A stretch of DNA of 64,000 bases from Gemmatimonadaceae bacterium (GCA_036273715.1 DASUHB010000005.1:1-64000); one strand, 5' to 3'. Positions 9,607 to 18,582 are shown, counted from the stretch's first letter. Numbers and translations: made by a program. The notes: generated from the letters alone by a model not told the origin.

Positions 9607-11923
9607 CTGCAAGGGACGTAGTAGCTAGGTAGTCGACAAGTTCCTGCCAAGTGACGACACCCGGAGCCCCGAAAAACGCATCCGTGCCCAGTATTCGTTC
9701 CGCATCACTCGAAGAAAAGCGCCGAAAGAGAGGATAGTCGAGACGCGCTGGCTTCTCTTCAAGCTCCAAGCAGTAGTAGAGCGATCCGCCAGTGCTTGGG
9801 TAGGACAACGCCTGCAATTGTTCTGCAGAAAATAATCGCGGGATGCCCTTTATCTGACAGAGCGTCGCTTCACCGACCGATTGTCCGTAGAGTATCAGCA
9901 ACTCGGCGGAAAGCTCTCGCGACGTGAGACCAACCGCACCGCGTCGCGAATCCGCGCGCAGGTTGTACAGACGGTGTTCCTCAATCCACCGCAAGTGAGC
10001 TCGGCTCTTCACGTACCCCAGCAACACCAGGGCGTCAGCGGGCGGTTGCTTAAGAAAGGTGGCAGCTGGAACCGATGCCGCTGCCAAAGAATCTATTCCG
10101 AAGGACTTCTCATTCCAAAAACGCGAACGTTCGTATTGCGTGGTTTGAGAAGCCACGTGAGCTATAGTGTTGTTCAGAAATGCTTCGATGGCGCTGATTC
10201 CCGCGGCAGGTCCTTCTTCAGTTGGCTCCAGCCCGAAGGCGCCGAGCCCTGGCAACAATTCGTGGTACTCCAAGCACTTCTCGCTGTCGCTCCCCGGATA
10301 GAGAACGTACGCGCCCGCTGATCGACGGATCGCATCGCGGTATGCATGCATCTTCATCAGATCGTCGCGCTTCGCGCCCACCTCAAGTGCGGCACGCGAT
10401 GCGTCACGAAGCTCATCGTCGGCGTTCGTTGCTTCAGGCCCAAGTATTTCGAACAGGCTTTCAACGCGATACTTCGCGTCGAAATGCAACCAAACCTCGG
10501 GCATATCGACGTAGACACCACTGGTCGGCGTTAGGCGCACAGAACAGTCTGGGCGCATCGGCCGCGCCCATGAGGTACCAGGATGGCGACCAGTAGAAAA
10601 TGTGCGATTGAACCACAGTTCGACCTCAACAAGTCGGCCGAGGCGATCAACCTTGCCCTTTAACACGCACTGCATTCCTCGCATGAGGCCGATGCTCAAG
10701 CCCGATTCGTCTTTGCGGAGCAAGTCAGTGAAGTCAAAGGACTGGCCGCAGATACGTGCTAGCGCAGTCGCAAGCTGAAGGAAGGTCCAATATTCAAAAA
10801 GAGTGGCGACGTTTCTCTGACCCGCGCCGAAAACCGCTTCCCCGCCTGGCCAGCTCAGTTTTGCCGCGAACTCCGAAGACAAGTACGCACAATAAATGTC
10901 GCGATATCCTTGTCGCTGCTGAAGAATTGTGCTAGCGGCGGGAAATTGATCTAACTCTCCGATCTCGCGAAACACGTCGTGCGCCAAAAGCTCGTCGAGC
11001 TCGGATAGCATTGCGGTTACTTGAACGTCGCCCCGCGAGACCGGATTGCTCGGCGGCAAACGGTGCAATGCGCTTTCGACTCGGACAACCTGCGCACGCC
11101 AGTTCTCAAGCGCAAACTTGACGAAGCGATTCGGCTGATTGTCGAGCGATTCATGCGCGACTGAAACTGGGATCCGCGTGGGCGAAGACCGCGTTGCATC
11201 CCTTACTACGCCAAGCCCATTTGCATCTGTGCCTCTCCAACCTGCAGCGACTAACCGACGAACGAGCTTAGAGCTTCCTTTGATTCCTCTCGCAGGATTA
11301 CGCCATTCCTCTTGCTCATCCCATTGCGTATACGGGCGAGTTAGCACGAGACGAACGGCAGCACGAAATGCTTCGTCAGCGAGTAGGCTTTTGAGAAAGC
11401 AGAACTTCTGGTAGAGCGTGCGCGCATCCGCTTCCTCCTCCACCTGGAAGTGATGCTCTGACGGCGCGAATCGCTCCATAACAACTTCGGACATCTGCGC
11501 TGCGATATCGCGCATCATCCATTGGTATTGCCGCAGGTAGTCAAGCTTCCTCGAGCGAACTTCGAGGCTAAGGTGCCCAGCGACTCGCGCCTCGCGAAAA
11601 ACAGTTATTGGAAGTAGTCCGGTGGCCAAACCGCTCCGTATTCGGCCGGTTCTTCCGGATCGGTCATCTGGCAGGAAGATCTCGGGGCGATCGGTAGTGT
11701 AGTGTCCAGAATCGCTGGGTGTGATCGAGAACCGGTATTCTGTGCTCTCGAGGAGCTGAATCGGCGCCAGGGTAGTATCTCTATCAACCTGCCGCCGCAA
11801 ATCGAGCAGCGCGAACGCCTCGTTCGGTGTGTTGGGTAGAAGTTCAATCGTCAGGCTAATGCCGGTTTCCCTCCCGTCTTCGACAAGGGACAGAGTTGCC
11901 TCAGCGACTGCCCCGTCGATCAT
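9587..11923 (-). CDS. DUF2357/PD-(D/E)XK nuclease, McrC-like partner of the downstream-strand McrB
   Basis: 778 residues. The N-terminal half (residues about 60-330) matches the DUF2357 layout, including EARVAGHLSLEVRSRKLDY. The nuclease core reads RPDCSVRL (P458-D459) followed by WLHFDAKYRVE (D482-A-K484), then MKMHAYRDAIR and AYVLYPG, as in McrC/DUF524-type nucleases. Its start overlaps the stop of the McrB-like gene by four bases, so the two are co-translated. The predicted role is the cleavage subunit recruited by the GTPase. The C-terminal 150 residues look like a separate small domain of unknown role. Confidence 0.8.
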   Translation of the reverse strand: MIDGAVAEATLSLVEDGRETGISLTIELLPNTPNEAFALLDLRRQVDRDTTLAPIQLLESTEYRFSITPSDSGHYTTDRPEIFLPDDRSGRTGRIRSGLATGLLPITVFREARVAGHLSLEVRSRKLDYLRQYQWMMRDIAAQMSEVVMERFAPSEHHFQVEEEADARTLYQKFCFLKSLLADEAFRAAVRLVLTRPYTQWDEQEEWRNPARGIKGSSKLVRRLVAAGWRGTDANGLGVVRDATRSSPTRIPVSVAHESLDNQPNRFVKFALENWRAQVVRVESALHRLPPSNPVSRGDVQVTAMLSELDELLAHDVFREIGELDQFPAASTILQQRQGYRDIYCAYLSSEFAAKLSWPGGEAVFGAGQRNVATLFEYWTFLQLATALARICGQSFDFTDLLRKDESGLSIGLMRGMQCVLKGKVDRLGRLVEVELWFNRTFSTGRHPGTSWARPMRPDCSVRLTPTSGVYVDMPEVWLHFDAKYRVESLFEILGPEATNADDELRDASRAALEVGAKRDDLMKMHAYRDAIRRSAGAYVLYPGSDSEKCLEYHELLPGLGAFGLEPTEEGPAAGISAIEAFLNNTIAHVASQTTQYERSRFWNEKSFGIDSLAAASVPAATFLKQPPADALVLLGYVKSRAHLRWIEEHRLYNLRADSRRGAVGLTSRELSAELLILYGQSVGEATLCQIKGIPRLFSAEQLQALSYPSTGGSLYYCLELEEKPARLDYPLFRRFSSSDAERILGTDAFFGAPGVVTWQELVDYLATTSLAVKRTSV

Positions 11924-14166
11924 TCCGAAAAACTCGCGAATTGATTGGCTCGCAGGTTTCGGATCATACGCCGGACCTTGTCGAACGACACGGGCAAAGC
12001 GACGGATAGAGGAAGCGAGCCAAGCGGGTCAAAAGTATCACTCGCAGACTGCGTGTTAGGCAAGAAGTCTTCTGGTGCCACACAATACCGAGCTAGGGCC
12101 GTGAGAGTAGGTTCCAGCCGTCTCCTAGAACCATGGAGTTTAGGCATAATCTTTTGCATCACCACCAAGTCAAGCGCAGTTCTCCAATTCGGTTCACCGG
12201 CGCTCGCCAACATGGCTGCGAAGCGCACTATTTCCTGAACAACGCGATGGCCGAACTCGAAGCCACCTTCGACAAGCAGTTCGTGCAGGGAGCGTAAACA
12301 GCGGACGAACTCTTCGCGATTGGGCGATTGGTGCTCTGACTGCCAGTCGCTGTCACGAGCTACTTGTAGAAAGCCTCTGACGAGTGCGTCGTCACCGGCT
12401 TCTCCTGCCAGTGGTCTATGCGCATCGAAACGAAGCGCTGACGTCGGCACTCTGAATTCGATTGTATTCGCACGGTCGAGGACCTTTGGCGAGAACATGT
12501 ACGTCGTCTCATCGACGTTCACAGTGCCGACAACGAAAAGGTTGTCCGGAAACCGAATCCTGTTGGGCTCATCCTCAATCAGGCGCCACAGGCCGCTTTC
12601 CAGCTCAAGATTTGGTAAGCACGGTTCGCCTGATTCCATTCCAGATAGCACATCCGCGAAGTATCGCTCGACGTGTGCAAGGTTCATCTCATCCAGAATC
12701 AAAACGTACGGGTTCGTCGGATCGCCAGCAGCCGTCAGCATGAACTCGAGCGCTTCCGGAACGCACCATGCGCGCCGTCCCTCCACAACTGGGAGAAGAG
12801 CGTCTTCATAGCCGAGAAGGGCCTCTGGGCCTGTCCAATCTGGGCGCACTGGGACTACGCGATACCGATCGTCACCGCACCATTGCCCAAAGTGAAGTGC
12901 GATCTGCGTCTTTCCGGACCCCGAAAGGCCCGTCAGAATGAGGAGCCGCTTGGCGGCCAAGCTCACGACAAATGCGCGCGTGAATTGAACATGCTGCGGG
13001 CTGAAATCGACGTGGCTCCTGGTTAGGCACGCAGCGAACGCGCTGACGACAGCGGAAAGATCCGCGACAGGTGAAGAGCTGGCGCCTGTTCGCTCTTGGT
13101 CGGCAATCAGGTCATCGATCGCTTCTGCCTGTAATTGTGTGAGTAGGAAGTTCGTGCCCTGCGGTGCGCGAAGGATCGTCAGCTCAAGAAGCGACGGTAC
13201 ATTCGCCAGTTCTCGTTTCAGCAATGGATGTGAGAGTCGGCTCACGACCCGGAGCGGCGCCAGTAGCTGTGGCTCTGTTAGGCCAAGCCCTTCTTTCACG
13301 AATCTCGCGGTGGGCCCATCAAGTGTTCCAATCGCAGGCCTGCCCTCGACCGCCGCGACGCCGACAATTCCGGCTTCCGGCCCAGACTGCCAAAGGTAAA
13401 CCTTGTCGCCTTCGGCGATTTCATCAGCGTGTTGTCGAACCGTGAAGCCGAAAGAGGAAAGTTCAGCCAGGGCACTCTGCACATCCCACTTGTCCGGATT
13501 GCTTTGAAAGATCCAACTACGGATTGTTGGTGAAGGAGTACGGCCGCGCTCGGGTCGTTCGAGATAGTCATCATAGGCGACGAGGACCGCCTCAAGGTCG
13601 GCGACGAGCGTGTCATCACTCGGCACATGCGCGGCTTCGTAGTACTTGTATGCGATCGTTGATACTTCGTAGTCCGCGCCGACACCGCTCGCAGCGGCCA
13701 GATCGATTCTGTCGTCAAGGCGAAAGCCCGAGTTGCCGAGCGATTCGCACCTGCTTCTTATGTCAGCGATGGTCGCCTTCAGCAACTTTCGCCCTTCTGT
13801 TTTTCCAAGGCGCTTAAACGGACGCGTTACCCCCTGGTTGAAGGTGAGGTAGAATCCGGACATGTCCTGGCGAAACAGGTACACCGGGTAAACTCCATGC
13901 TGCGTTGTATCAGTCTCTCTCCGATCCAATAGGGCTATCCAGGGAACGTTAGTCCAATTCCCTTGGCCGACGGACCATTTGACGGTCAGTGTTGGGCGAC
14001 GTTTAATCGAACCTGTCGCCTTCAAGTCATCCTGAATACGGCGGAATAGCTCTGTGATCGGATGGCTGCCCGAAAACGCATCTGCGGTCCGAGCACTACG
14101 ATACCCTGCCAGAATCGCTTCGAAAGAGGTTTGCAGTCCCGTGGTGACTCCGAAGTCTGAAGTCAT
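11920..14166 (-). CDS. McrB-like AAA+ GTPase with MrcB_N (DUF3578) and EVE domains
   Basis: 748 residues from ATG 14166; the frame stays open to 14250 but the extension looks unreal. Residues 1-190 are DUF3578-like (FRQDMSGFYLTFNQGVTRPF). Residues 216-300 form an EVE/PUA-like domain (WIFQSNPDKWD, EGDKVYLWQSGPEAGIVGVA), a fold known to read modified bases. The AAA+ core has P-loop GLSGSGKT (413-420), Walker B VLILDEMNLAHVERYFADVL from 488 and the McrB-type GTVNVDETTYMFSPKVLDR segment from about 547. McrB proteins couple nucleotide hydrolysis to translocation and to cleavage by McrC. With EVE as reader, a type IV restriction system against modified phage DNA is the natural call. Confidence 0.9.
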   Translation of the reverse strand: MTSDFGVTTGLQTSFEAILAGYRSARTADAFSGSHPITELFRRIQDDLKATGSIKRRPTLTVKWSVGQGNWTNVPWIALLDRRETDTTQHGVYPVYLFRQDMSGFYLTFNQGVTRPFKRLGKTEGRKLLKATIADIRSRCESLGNSGFRLDDRIDLAAASGVGADYEVSTIAYKYYEAAHVPSDDTLVADLEAVLVAYDDYLERPERGRTPSPTIRSWIFQSNPDKWDVQSALAELSSFGFTVRQHADEIAEGDKVYLWQSGPEAGIVGVAAVEGRPAIGTLDGPTARFVKEGLGLTEPQLLAPLRVVSRLSHPLLKRELANVPSLLELTILRAPQGTNFLLTQLQAEAIDDLIADQERTGASSSPVADLSAVVSAFAACLTRSHVDFSPQHVQFTRAFVVSLAAKRLLILTGLSGSGKTQIALHFGQWCGDDRYRVVPVRPDWTGPEALLGYEDALLPVVEGRRAWCVPEALEFMLTAAGDPTNPYVLILDEMNLAHVERYFADVLSGMESGEPCLPNLELESGLWRLIEDEPNRIRFPDNLFVVGTVNVDETTYMFSPKVLDRANTIEFRVPTSALRFDAHRPLAGEAGDDALVRGFLQVARDSDWQSEHQSPNREEFVRCLRSLHELLVEGGFEFGHRVVQEIVRFAAMLASAGEPNWRTALDLVVMQKIMPKLHGSRRRLEPTLTALARYCVAPEDFLPNTQSASDTFDPLGSLPLSVALPVSFDKVRRMIRNLRANQFASFSE

Positions 14167-14421
14167 ATGATCCGTTAGGCCAGTACAAGGGAGAACGAAG
14201 AGTAAGGTCTCCAAACGACATGCTCTGAGGCGGCACGAGAGAGCAGCCAACTATGAGTTCGCCGTTGTTGGAACATAAAGCGTCGCCTCAAACTCAGATC
14301 GCATCGCCAATATGTCGTTAGGACTTCCGTGCGAAAAGGGCCGCGCCGAGTTTCTTCGCGAACTTGCCAGGAATCCGCACGGCGAGTTGTACGTACAGGC
14401 GGTGTGTCGGAGGGTAATCTC

Positions 14422-14646
14422 TTAGCTTCTCTCGATTTCGGCGGCAAGGGTCTTGAGGTACGCGCTCTTCTCCCTCGCCAGCTTCGCCAATACAGCCTGC
14501 CAGCCGAGCGGCGGCGATCGATAACTGGGATTGGTTGGATCGAGGCGCGCCTGACGCACCAGCTGAACGGATACACGAGCCGCGCGCGCAATCTCTGCGT
14601 GGTTTGCGCAACCGGCTAGGCGGTCAGTCGCTTGCTTGAACGTCAT
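14422..14646 (-). CDS. Small helix-turn-helix DNA-binding protein
   Basis: 74 residues. The segment HAEIARAARVSVQLVRQARLD is a clear helix-turn-helix. The C-terminal half (WQAVLAKLAREKSAYLKTLAAEIE) is a helical, probably dimerising arm. A TACAAT -10 box on the minus strand at 14655-14660 would put the transcript start almost at the ATG, so the mRNA may be leaderless. It is transcribed away from the small ORF at 14771 across a shared control region that contains a perfect inverted repeat. The likely role is autorepressor of the divergent pair. Confidence 0.7.
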   Translation of the reverse strand: MTFKQATDRLAGCANHAEIARAARVSVQLVRQARLDPTNPSYRSPPLGWQAVLAKLAREKSAYLKTLAAEIERS

Positions 14647-14654
14647 CGCAATGT

Positions 14655-14703
14655 ATTGTATATGCCTGCATTGACATCATCGGATGTCTATTATAATATA
14701 TAC
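14655..14703 (+). promoter_or_regulatory. Divergent control region: consensus promoter overlapping an inverted-repeat operator
   Basis: TTGACA (14671-14676) and TATAAT (14692-14697) are 15 bp apart, an almost perfect sigma70 promoter that stands out in this GC-rich DNA. The perfect inverted repeat GACATC-ATCG-GATGTC (14673-14688) overlaps the -35 box and spacer, so a bound repressor would block polymerase. The obvious candidate repressor is the adjacent helix-turn-helix protein. The minus-strand TACAAT box at 14655-14660 serves the HTH gene itself. Confidence 0.7.
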
Positions 14704-14770
14704 ACGGCCTGCCGAGACGAATGGTGCTCAGTTTAACAATCAGCGCGTAACGATTTTACAAGGAGGCTCC

Positions 14771-14971
14771 GTGGCTTTCACATACACTCAGGTACGCATT
14801 CGGCGCAGCTCGCCCGACGATTTCGCGCCCTTCGAAGTACGCCGATACGGTCGCCACTGGGAGGTGCGAGATCCGGCCGGAGAGGTCGTCTGCCTAACGG
14901 TTTATCGCCGCGGCGCGGCGGAAGTAATAAGGCGCCTAAAACTTAGCACTGGTGATCAGCGCCCGCAGTAG
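14771..14971 (+). CDS. Small conserved-looking protein driven by a consensus promoter
   Basis: 66 residues from GTG 14771, which is preceded by AGGAGG at 14761-14766. An in-frame ATG at 14684 lies between the -35 and -10 boxes, upstream of any transcript start, so it cannot be used. The protein has a beta-rich FEVRRYGRHWEVRDPAGEVVCLTVYR core and a basic helical tail (GAAEVIRRLKL). No family is known to me. Promoter strength and repressor context suggest a product normally kept off, such as a toxin, an anti-defence regulator or a cassette activator; this is speculation. Confidence 0.65.
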   Translation: MAFTYTQVRIRRSSPDDFAPFEVRRYGRHWEVRDPAGEVVCLTVYRRGAAEVIRRLKLSTGDQRPQ

Positions 14972-15147
14972 GAATCAAGTAGGAATCAGCGCCGCTCGAA
15001 GAGCGATCGTTGATTAATGTCACCACGCCGCCCTCCGGCACGCGAACTCTAGCCGGTTCGATCGCTCGGCCTGTCCCAGTGCTCGACGGCCCTAAACGTC
15101 GGGCCTAACGTTGTTGAGACTGAGGAGGCGTCCTCAACATCCAATCT
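14972..15147. other. Intergenic, short direct repeat
   Basis: Just after the small ORF the nonamer TAGGAATCA occurs twice with an AG spacer (about 14969-14988). The rest of the gap to the GNAT-ASCH stop shows no gene or clear terminator. This is also where base composition drops into the lower-GC cassette to the right. Confidence 0.4.
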
Positions 15148-16203
15148 CTAGTTCGATTCGAGCGAGTGCCTAATAGTGCTGCGAGGAAAGGCAGAAAAAT
15201 TGGAGTGGAGGAGTGCCGCAACTGACAATGCTCGTCCCCAAACATCGGTCAGTGAATGTGCGCTATAGGACTGTGGCGGTCTTAAGTCTTGGCCTAACAG
15301 ATGAGAGAGTTGCGACAGTGAAACTGGAGCTTCATACGGTACAGGGTCCCGTAATCTCAGGGCGAAGACATGGGATCGGTTACCAGCATAACGGTCAAAG
15401 TCTTGCCGGGAGCAACACAACTCGCTCTCAAACGCGCGCCAAATCTTGTCTGGTGATCCTTGCACTACGTCAGCAATCTTCACGGTTCCAAGTAAGCATC
15501 CGGAGCCACCAGCTGCGTAGACGCTCGCGCTTCGCCCAATCCATCGGCTTGTGAATCGTCGGCGCACTTCAACTGTCTTGTGCCCTTTCATTATCGACTC
15601 GGCATGATTTCGATGCACGGAGAGTACTATGCCGTCGTTGATCTGAAAGCCAGCAATAGCGGCGCCTGTTAAGAGCATTGGGAGCCGATCGACTATTCGA
15701 CTCCACATTTTGGGAAAGCTCACGGAACAACGAAGTTCTTGGTCGAACAGTCGATACTGAATAGATGATATCTCTACCGACTCAAACCCAAATGAGCGGA
15801 AGAAACCCTTTTCTCGCTCCCAAAGACTCTCTGGAAGTGTGAAATGAACTTCCTTTGAAAGATGTCGAACCTCCGCGGCCATCAGGCAGAACATTAGCTG
15901 GCCAAGCTTGTTTCCTTGGAATCCTTCACTAATGCTCAAATGGCAGAACTTTGATTTCTCTCCTTGTTTCAGCACAGCAGCAAGTACAGGAGCCTCTCCC
16001 TGAAATCCGAGGTATCCAATGCGCCGGCCTGTTTTAAGATCAGGCACTACCTTGTCATTGAACCAGCGTCTTATGGATGGATAGTATGACTCATGATTAT
16101 CGAGCCAATTTGAGAGCGTCATCAACGCATCGCTACCGCGATGAGCATCGCTTGAACCAATGCGCTTGATGTGCACGGACGATGTCGGAAATAGATCCAG
16201 CAT
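15148..16203 (-). CDS. GNAT acetyltransferase - ASCH domain fusion
   Basis: 351 residues. The N-terminal half is a GNAT fold: IGYLGFQGEAPVLAAVLKQ, then CHLSISEGFQGNKLGQLMF (acetyl-CoA loop) and GFFRSFGFE. The C-terminal half from about residue 190 is an ASCH/PUA-like domain (GIVLSVHRNHAESIMKGHKTVEVRRRF, broken here only by reading, then LLGTVKIADVV). Some ASCH proteins bind RNA or hydrolyse N4-acetylcytidine, so one chain may carry both acetyl-transfer and acetyl-base recognition. The gene follows the dCTP-deaminase-family gene on the same strand with a short gap. Coding GC is visibly lower than in the genes right of 18.6 kb, suggesting recent transfer. The substrate is unknown. Confidence 0.75.
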   Translation of the reverse strand: MLDLFPTSSVHIKRIGSSDAHRGSDALMTLSNWLDNHESYYPSIRRWFNDKVVPDLKTGRRIGYLGFQGEAPVLAAVLKQGEKSKFCHLSISEGFQGNKLGQLMFCLMAAEVRHLSKEVHFTLPESLWEREKGFFRSFGFESVEISSIQYRLFDQELRCSVSFPKMWSRIVDRLPMLLTGAAIAGFQINDGIVLSVHRNHAESIMKGHKTVEVRRRFTSRWIGRSASVYAAGGSGCLLGTVKIADVVQGSPDKIWRAFESELCCSRQDFDRYAGNRSHVFALRLRDPVPYEAPVSLSQLSHLLGQDLRPPQSYSAHSLTDVWGRALSVAALLHSNFSAFPRSTIRHSLESN

Positions 16204-16230
16204 ATTCTCTTCCCGAATGCGTTCGCCTAA

Positions 16231-17415
16231 TTACTTGCCCTGTTGGACAAGTTTTGGTCTGGACTTCCATTTCGCAAAGAACTTGGACAACTGCAGATCT
16301 TGATCGTTGTATGGATCCTTCTTCTTTGATACGGACCGCGCGGGATTTTTCCTCTCTTTCTTCGCTTCCTCAGACATTCGAAAGAACTGAAGGCGCGCTA
16401 AGATTTCCCCGTCTCTCAAATTCACATCTACATCATGACCACGCACTTCAAACACCAGCGGAGTTCCAAGCTGACCGTCCTCTCTGTCTTGCCCAAAGAA
16501 TGGATGAGCGAATCCAGCGTAATGAATTCTCATTTCGCCGATCTCTTCATCGATCGCCCTCGCGTATACAGCAATTCCAGCCGGGAGACGAAGCCTCTCT
16601 TTTGATCGAAGTATATAAAAACTGCCCTTCTGAATTTTCAGTCTTCGTTGTTGGTTAGCGCCGACAAGTTCCCACCACTTACCCGGGTTGAGCTCACCGT
16701 TCCCTCCCGACCACAATCGGATTGGCGCACCAAACCTATTCGGAGACGTCGCTCGAAAGCCGCAGCCGGGAACGCCGACTATGTCGACTGGGGCCAAGTT
16801 AACACTCAGATGGTGGTCCTTGGCTAACTGTGTCAAACACGTTCGAGAAATCTCGTGACCTTTTAACTCACAATCGGCAGGATCTCCATAAAAAAGCCTC
16901 AACTGATTTAATGCTATGCCGGCCTTAACTACGACCGGGAAGGTAATGGGCGTTACCTCCACAAACATGCTCGTAGACCCTTCCCCAAGTTCCTCTGGAT
17001 CAAAGCCTTCGTATCGCCTAGTTCCATCAACTATGAGGCGAACCAAAACATCAAGCCTTCCGATTGAGCTCTTAGCCGTCGCCCGACCCCAAATAGACTT
17101 TGTGCATTTCGCTTCGATGGATTCTTTGAGTCGAAACAGATAGGTTCTCCGCGGACGCAATAAGAAATGGCCGTTTTGGTCAGCGACTAGTGGGTTCAGT
17201 AGTCGATCGCTAGTAATCTGCCCGAAATAGTCACTTCCGAAGGGCTTGACGGAGCCGCCCTTCAGCTCAAAGGCATCGCTCGACAAGTGTAAATCCAGTG
17301 CCGAATGATCAAATCCGCCGCTACTAGCATGTTTGATGAATCCGGCTTTATGGACTGCCTTAAGTTGCCGTTTTGAGAGAACGCCAGGTACCCAGGAATC
17401 CCAAACCTCAGGCAC
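16231..17415 (-). CDS. dCTP deaminase / dUTPase superfamily protein (long DCD form)
   Basis: 394 residues. GTG 17415 is preceded by AGAGGAGGG. The signatures of the long, two-domain DCD proteins are present: FDHSALDLHLS near residue 36, FLLRPRRTYLFRLKE, the active-site segment KSSIGRLDVLVRLIVDG, and FVEVTPITFPVVVKAGIALNQLRL with the expected glutamate. A second DCD-like half follows (LRLPAGIAVYARAIDEE, VFEVRGHDVDVNLRDGEI). The family removes the amino group of dCTP, or binds or hydrolyses pyrimidine deoxynucleotides. A basic, lysine-rich linker comes before the C-terminus. Its placement beside GNAT-ASCH and a P-loop kinase in a defence island suggests nucleotide manipulation during infection. 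Confidence 0.8.
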   Translation of the reverse strand: MPEVWDSWVPGVLSKRQLKAVHKAGFIKHASSGGFDHSALDLHLSSDAFELKGGSVKPFGSDYFGQITSDRLLNPLVADQNGHFLLRPRRTYLFRLKESIEAKCTKSIWGRATAKSSIGRLDVLVRLIVDGTRRYEGFDPEELGEGSTSMFVEVTPITFPVVVKAGIALNQLRLFYGDPADCELKGHEISRTCLTQLAKDHHLSVNLAPVDIVGVPGCGFRATSPNRFGAPIRLWSGGNGELNPGKWWELVGANQQRRLKIQKGSFYILRSKERLRLPAGIAVYARAIDEEIGEMRIHYAGFAHPFFGQDREDGQLGTPLVFEVRGHDVDVNLRDGEILARLQFFRMSEEAKKERKNPARSVSKKKDPYNDQDLQLSKFFAKWKSRPKLVQQGK

Positions 17416-17592
17416 TCAACCCTCCTCTGTTTCGGTCGCTAAAGGACCTAGAGAAATTCGGGCAGGTGCGAGGTTTACGCCTTGCCCGAACATAAGCCGA
17501 AGTGCTGCTGTTTTCAACTCCCATGAGCGTGCTCATGTTTTGTAGTTCGAATCGAACGTGATTCCGAGAACAGAAATTCATCGAATTCACTG

Positions 17593-18129
17593 ATGAGCTT
17601 GTTCTTTTTTGGCGGGATTCATGGCGCGGGAAAATCCACCCTTTGCGAAGCGCTAAAGGGTCCGCTAGACGCCGTTCATCTGAGGGCAAGCGACCTGATA
17701 GGCTATGTCGCGGAGCCAGGTGACCTCATGCGTAAAGCCGTCGTGGATGTCGGCGCGAACCAAGAACTAGCGCTGTCTGCGCTGACGCCGTACTTGACTT
17801 CCTCGCTGACGATTTTGCTTGACGGCCACTATTGTCTAGTTCGCAGAGATGCGAGCATCGTCAATGTACCACTGGACGTGTTCACAAGTATACGGCCATT
17901 GGGACTAGTGTTGGTGGAGGCGCCAACCTTCCTAGTTAAGCAACGTCTCGAGCGGCGAGAAGGTAGCTCTGAATACCAAATTGAGTTTCTCACACGTCTT
18001 ACCCAGGTGGAGCGACAGCAGGCTGAATTCGTAAGCTCGTCTCTAAATGTGCCGCTCAAGATTTGGCGACATGGAATGCGAAAAAGCAGCGTCCTGACGT
18101 TCGCTCGACGTCTATTGGTAAATGCGTGA
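17593..18129 (+). CDS. Small P-loop kinase-like ATPase
   Basis: 178 residues opening with FFFGGIHGAGKSTLCEAL, a Walker A typical of nucleoside/nucleotide and zeta-toxin-like kinases. TILLDGHYCLVRR is the central strand with an acidic residue, and VKQRLERREG matches the arginine-rich lid. It is transcribed divergently from the DCD gene across a 177-bp gap. It could phosphorylate a nucleoside or a small molecule, or inactivate a metabolite as zeta toxins do. The sequence fixes only the fold. Confidence 0.7.
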   Translation: MSLFFFGGIHGAGKSTLCEALKGPLDAVHLRASDLIGYVAEPGDLMRKAVVDVGANQELALSALTPYLTSSLTILLDGHYCLVRRDASIVNVPLDVFTSIRPLGLVLVEAPTFLVKQRLERREGSSEYQIEFLTRLTQVERQQAEFVSSSLNVPLKIWRHGMRKSSVLTFARRLLVNA

Positions 18130-18375
18130 CGCTCGCTCGACGTCCACTAGCCTTTGGCGCGAGTTCAAACTGGCTCCTTGAGCGCAGCGTCACGTTGATT
18201 CTTGCGCTTCGCTAATACTGCCAAATTTCCGCTGCCTGTTAGCAAGCAACGGAGACTCTCGATCGCACTCCCGCACTGAGCCAACGAGCGCTAGCTGGCA
18301 CACCCGCGCCTAGCAAGTGAGGCCATGCGTTTGGTCCGGCGTCGTTCTTAGGCGCGCCGTACGACAAGGCTCGAA
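18130..18375. other. Intergenic stretch at the island boundary
   Basis: There is no convincing gene. A duplicated phrase (GCTCGCTCGACGTC near 18131, and GTTCGCTCGACGTC near 18101) repeats the end of the kinase gene, and GCCTGTTAGCAAGCAACG occurs near 18234. No tRNA and no integrase-type att repeat was seen. Confidence 0.4.
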
Positions 18376-18582
18376 TTACGAGAGTGCCGCCTGCATACCG
18401 ATTAAAACAGCTCCGCATGTCGGGCATTCAACCTTCTCGTACAACCTAATCGCCTCCAGAATCGCGCCGCATCCTTTGCAACGAGGATTGCGAACTCGAT
18501 ACTGAGCAACGGCTATTCCAACGATAAGCGCGAGTAAAGGCCCGAGCGGAAACTCGCCACCTGCTCCACGTTTGCGCGACAT
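18376..18582 (-). CDS. Small membrane-anchored zinc-ribbon protein
   Basis: 68 residues. The ATG is preceded by GGAGG eight bases upstream, which supports a real gene although it is short. One N-terminal hydrophobic helix (PLGPLLALIVGIAVAQY) is followed by a four-cysteine ribbon, CKGCG...CPTCG, about 20 residues apart. It is probably an inner-membrane protein with a cytosolic zinc knuckle. Function is unknown. Confidence 0.65.
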   Translation of the reverse strand: MSRKRGAGGEFPLGPLLALIVGIAVAQYRVRNPRCKGCGAILEAIRLYEKVECPTCGAVLIGMQAALS

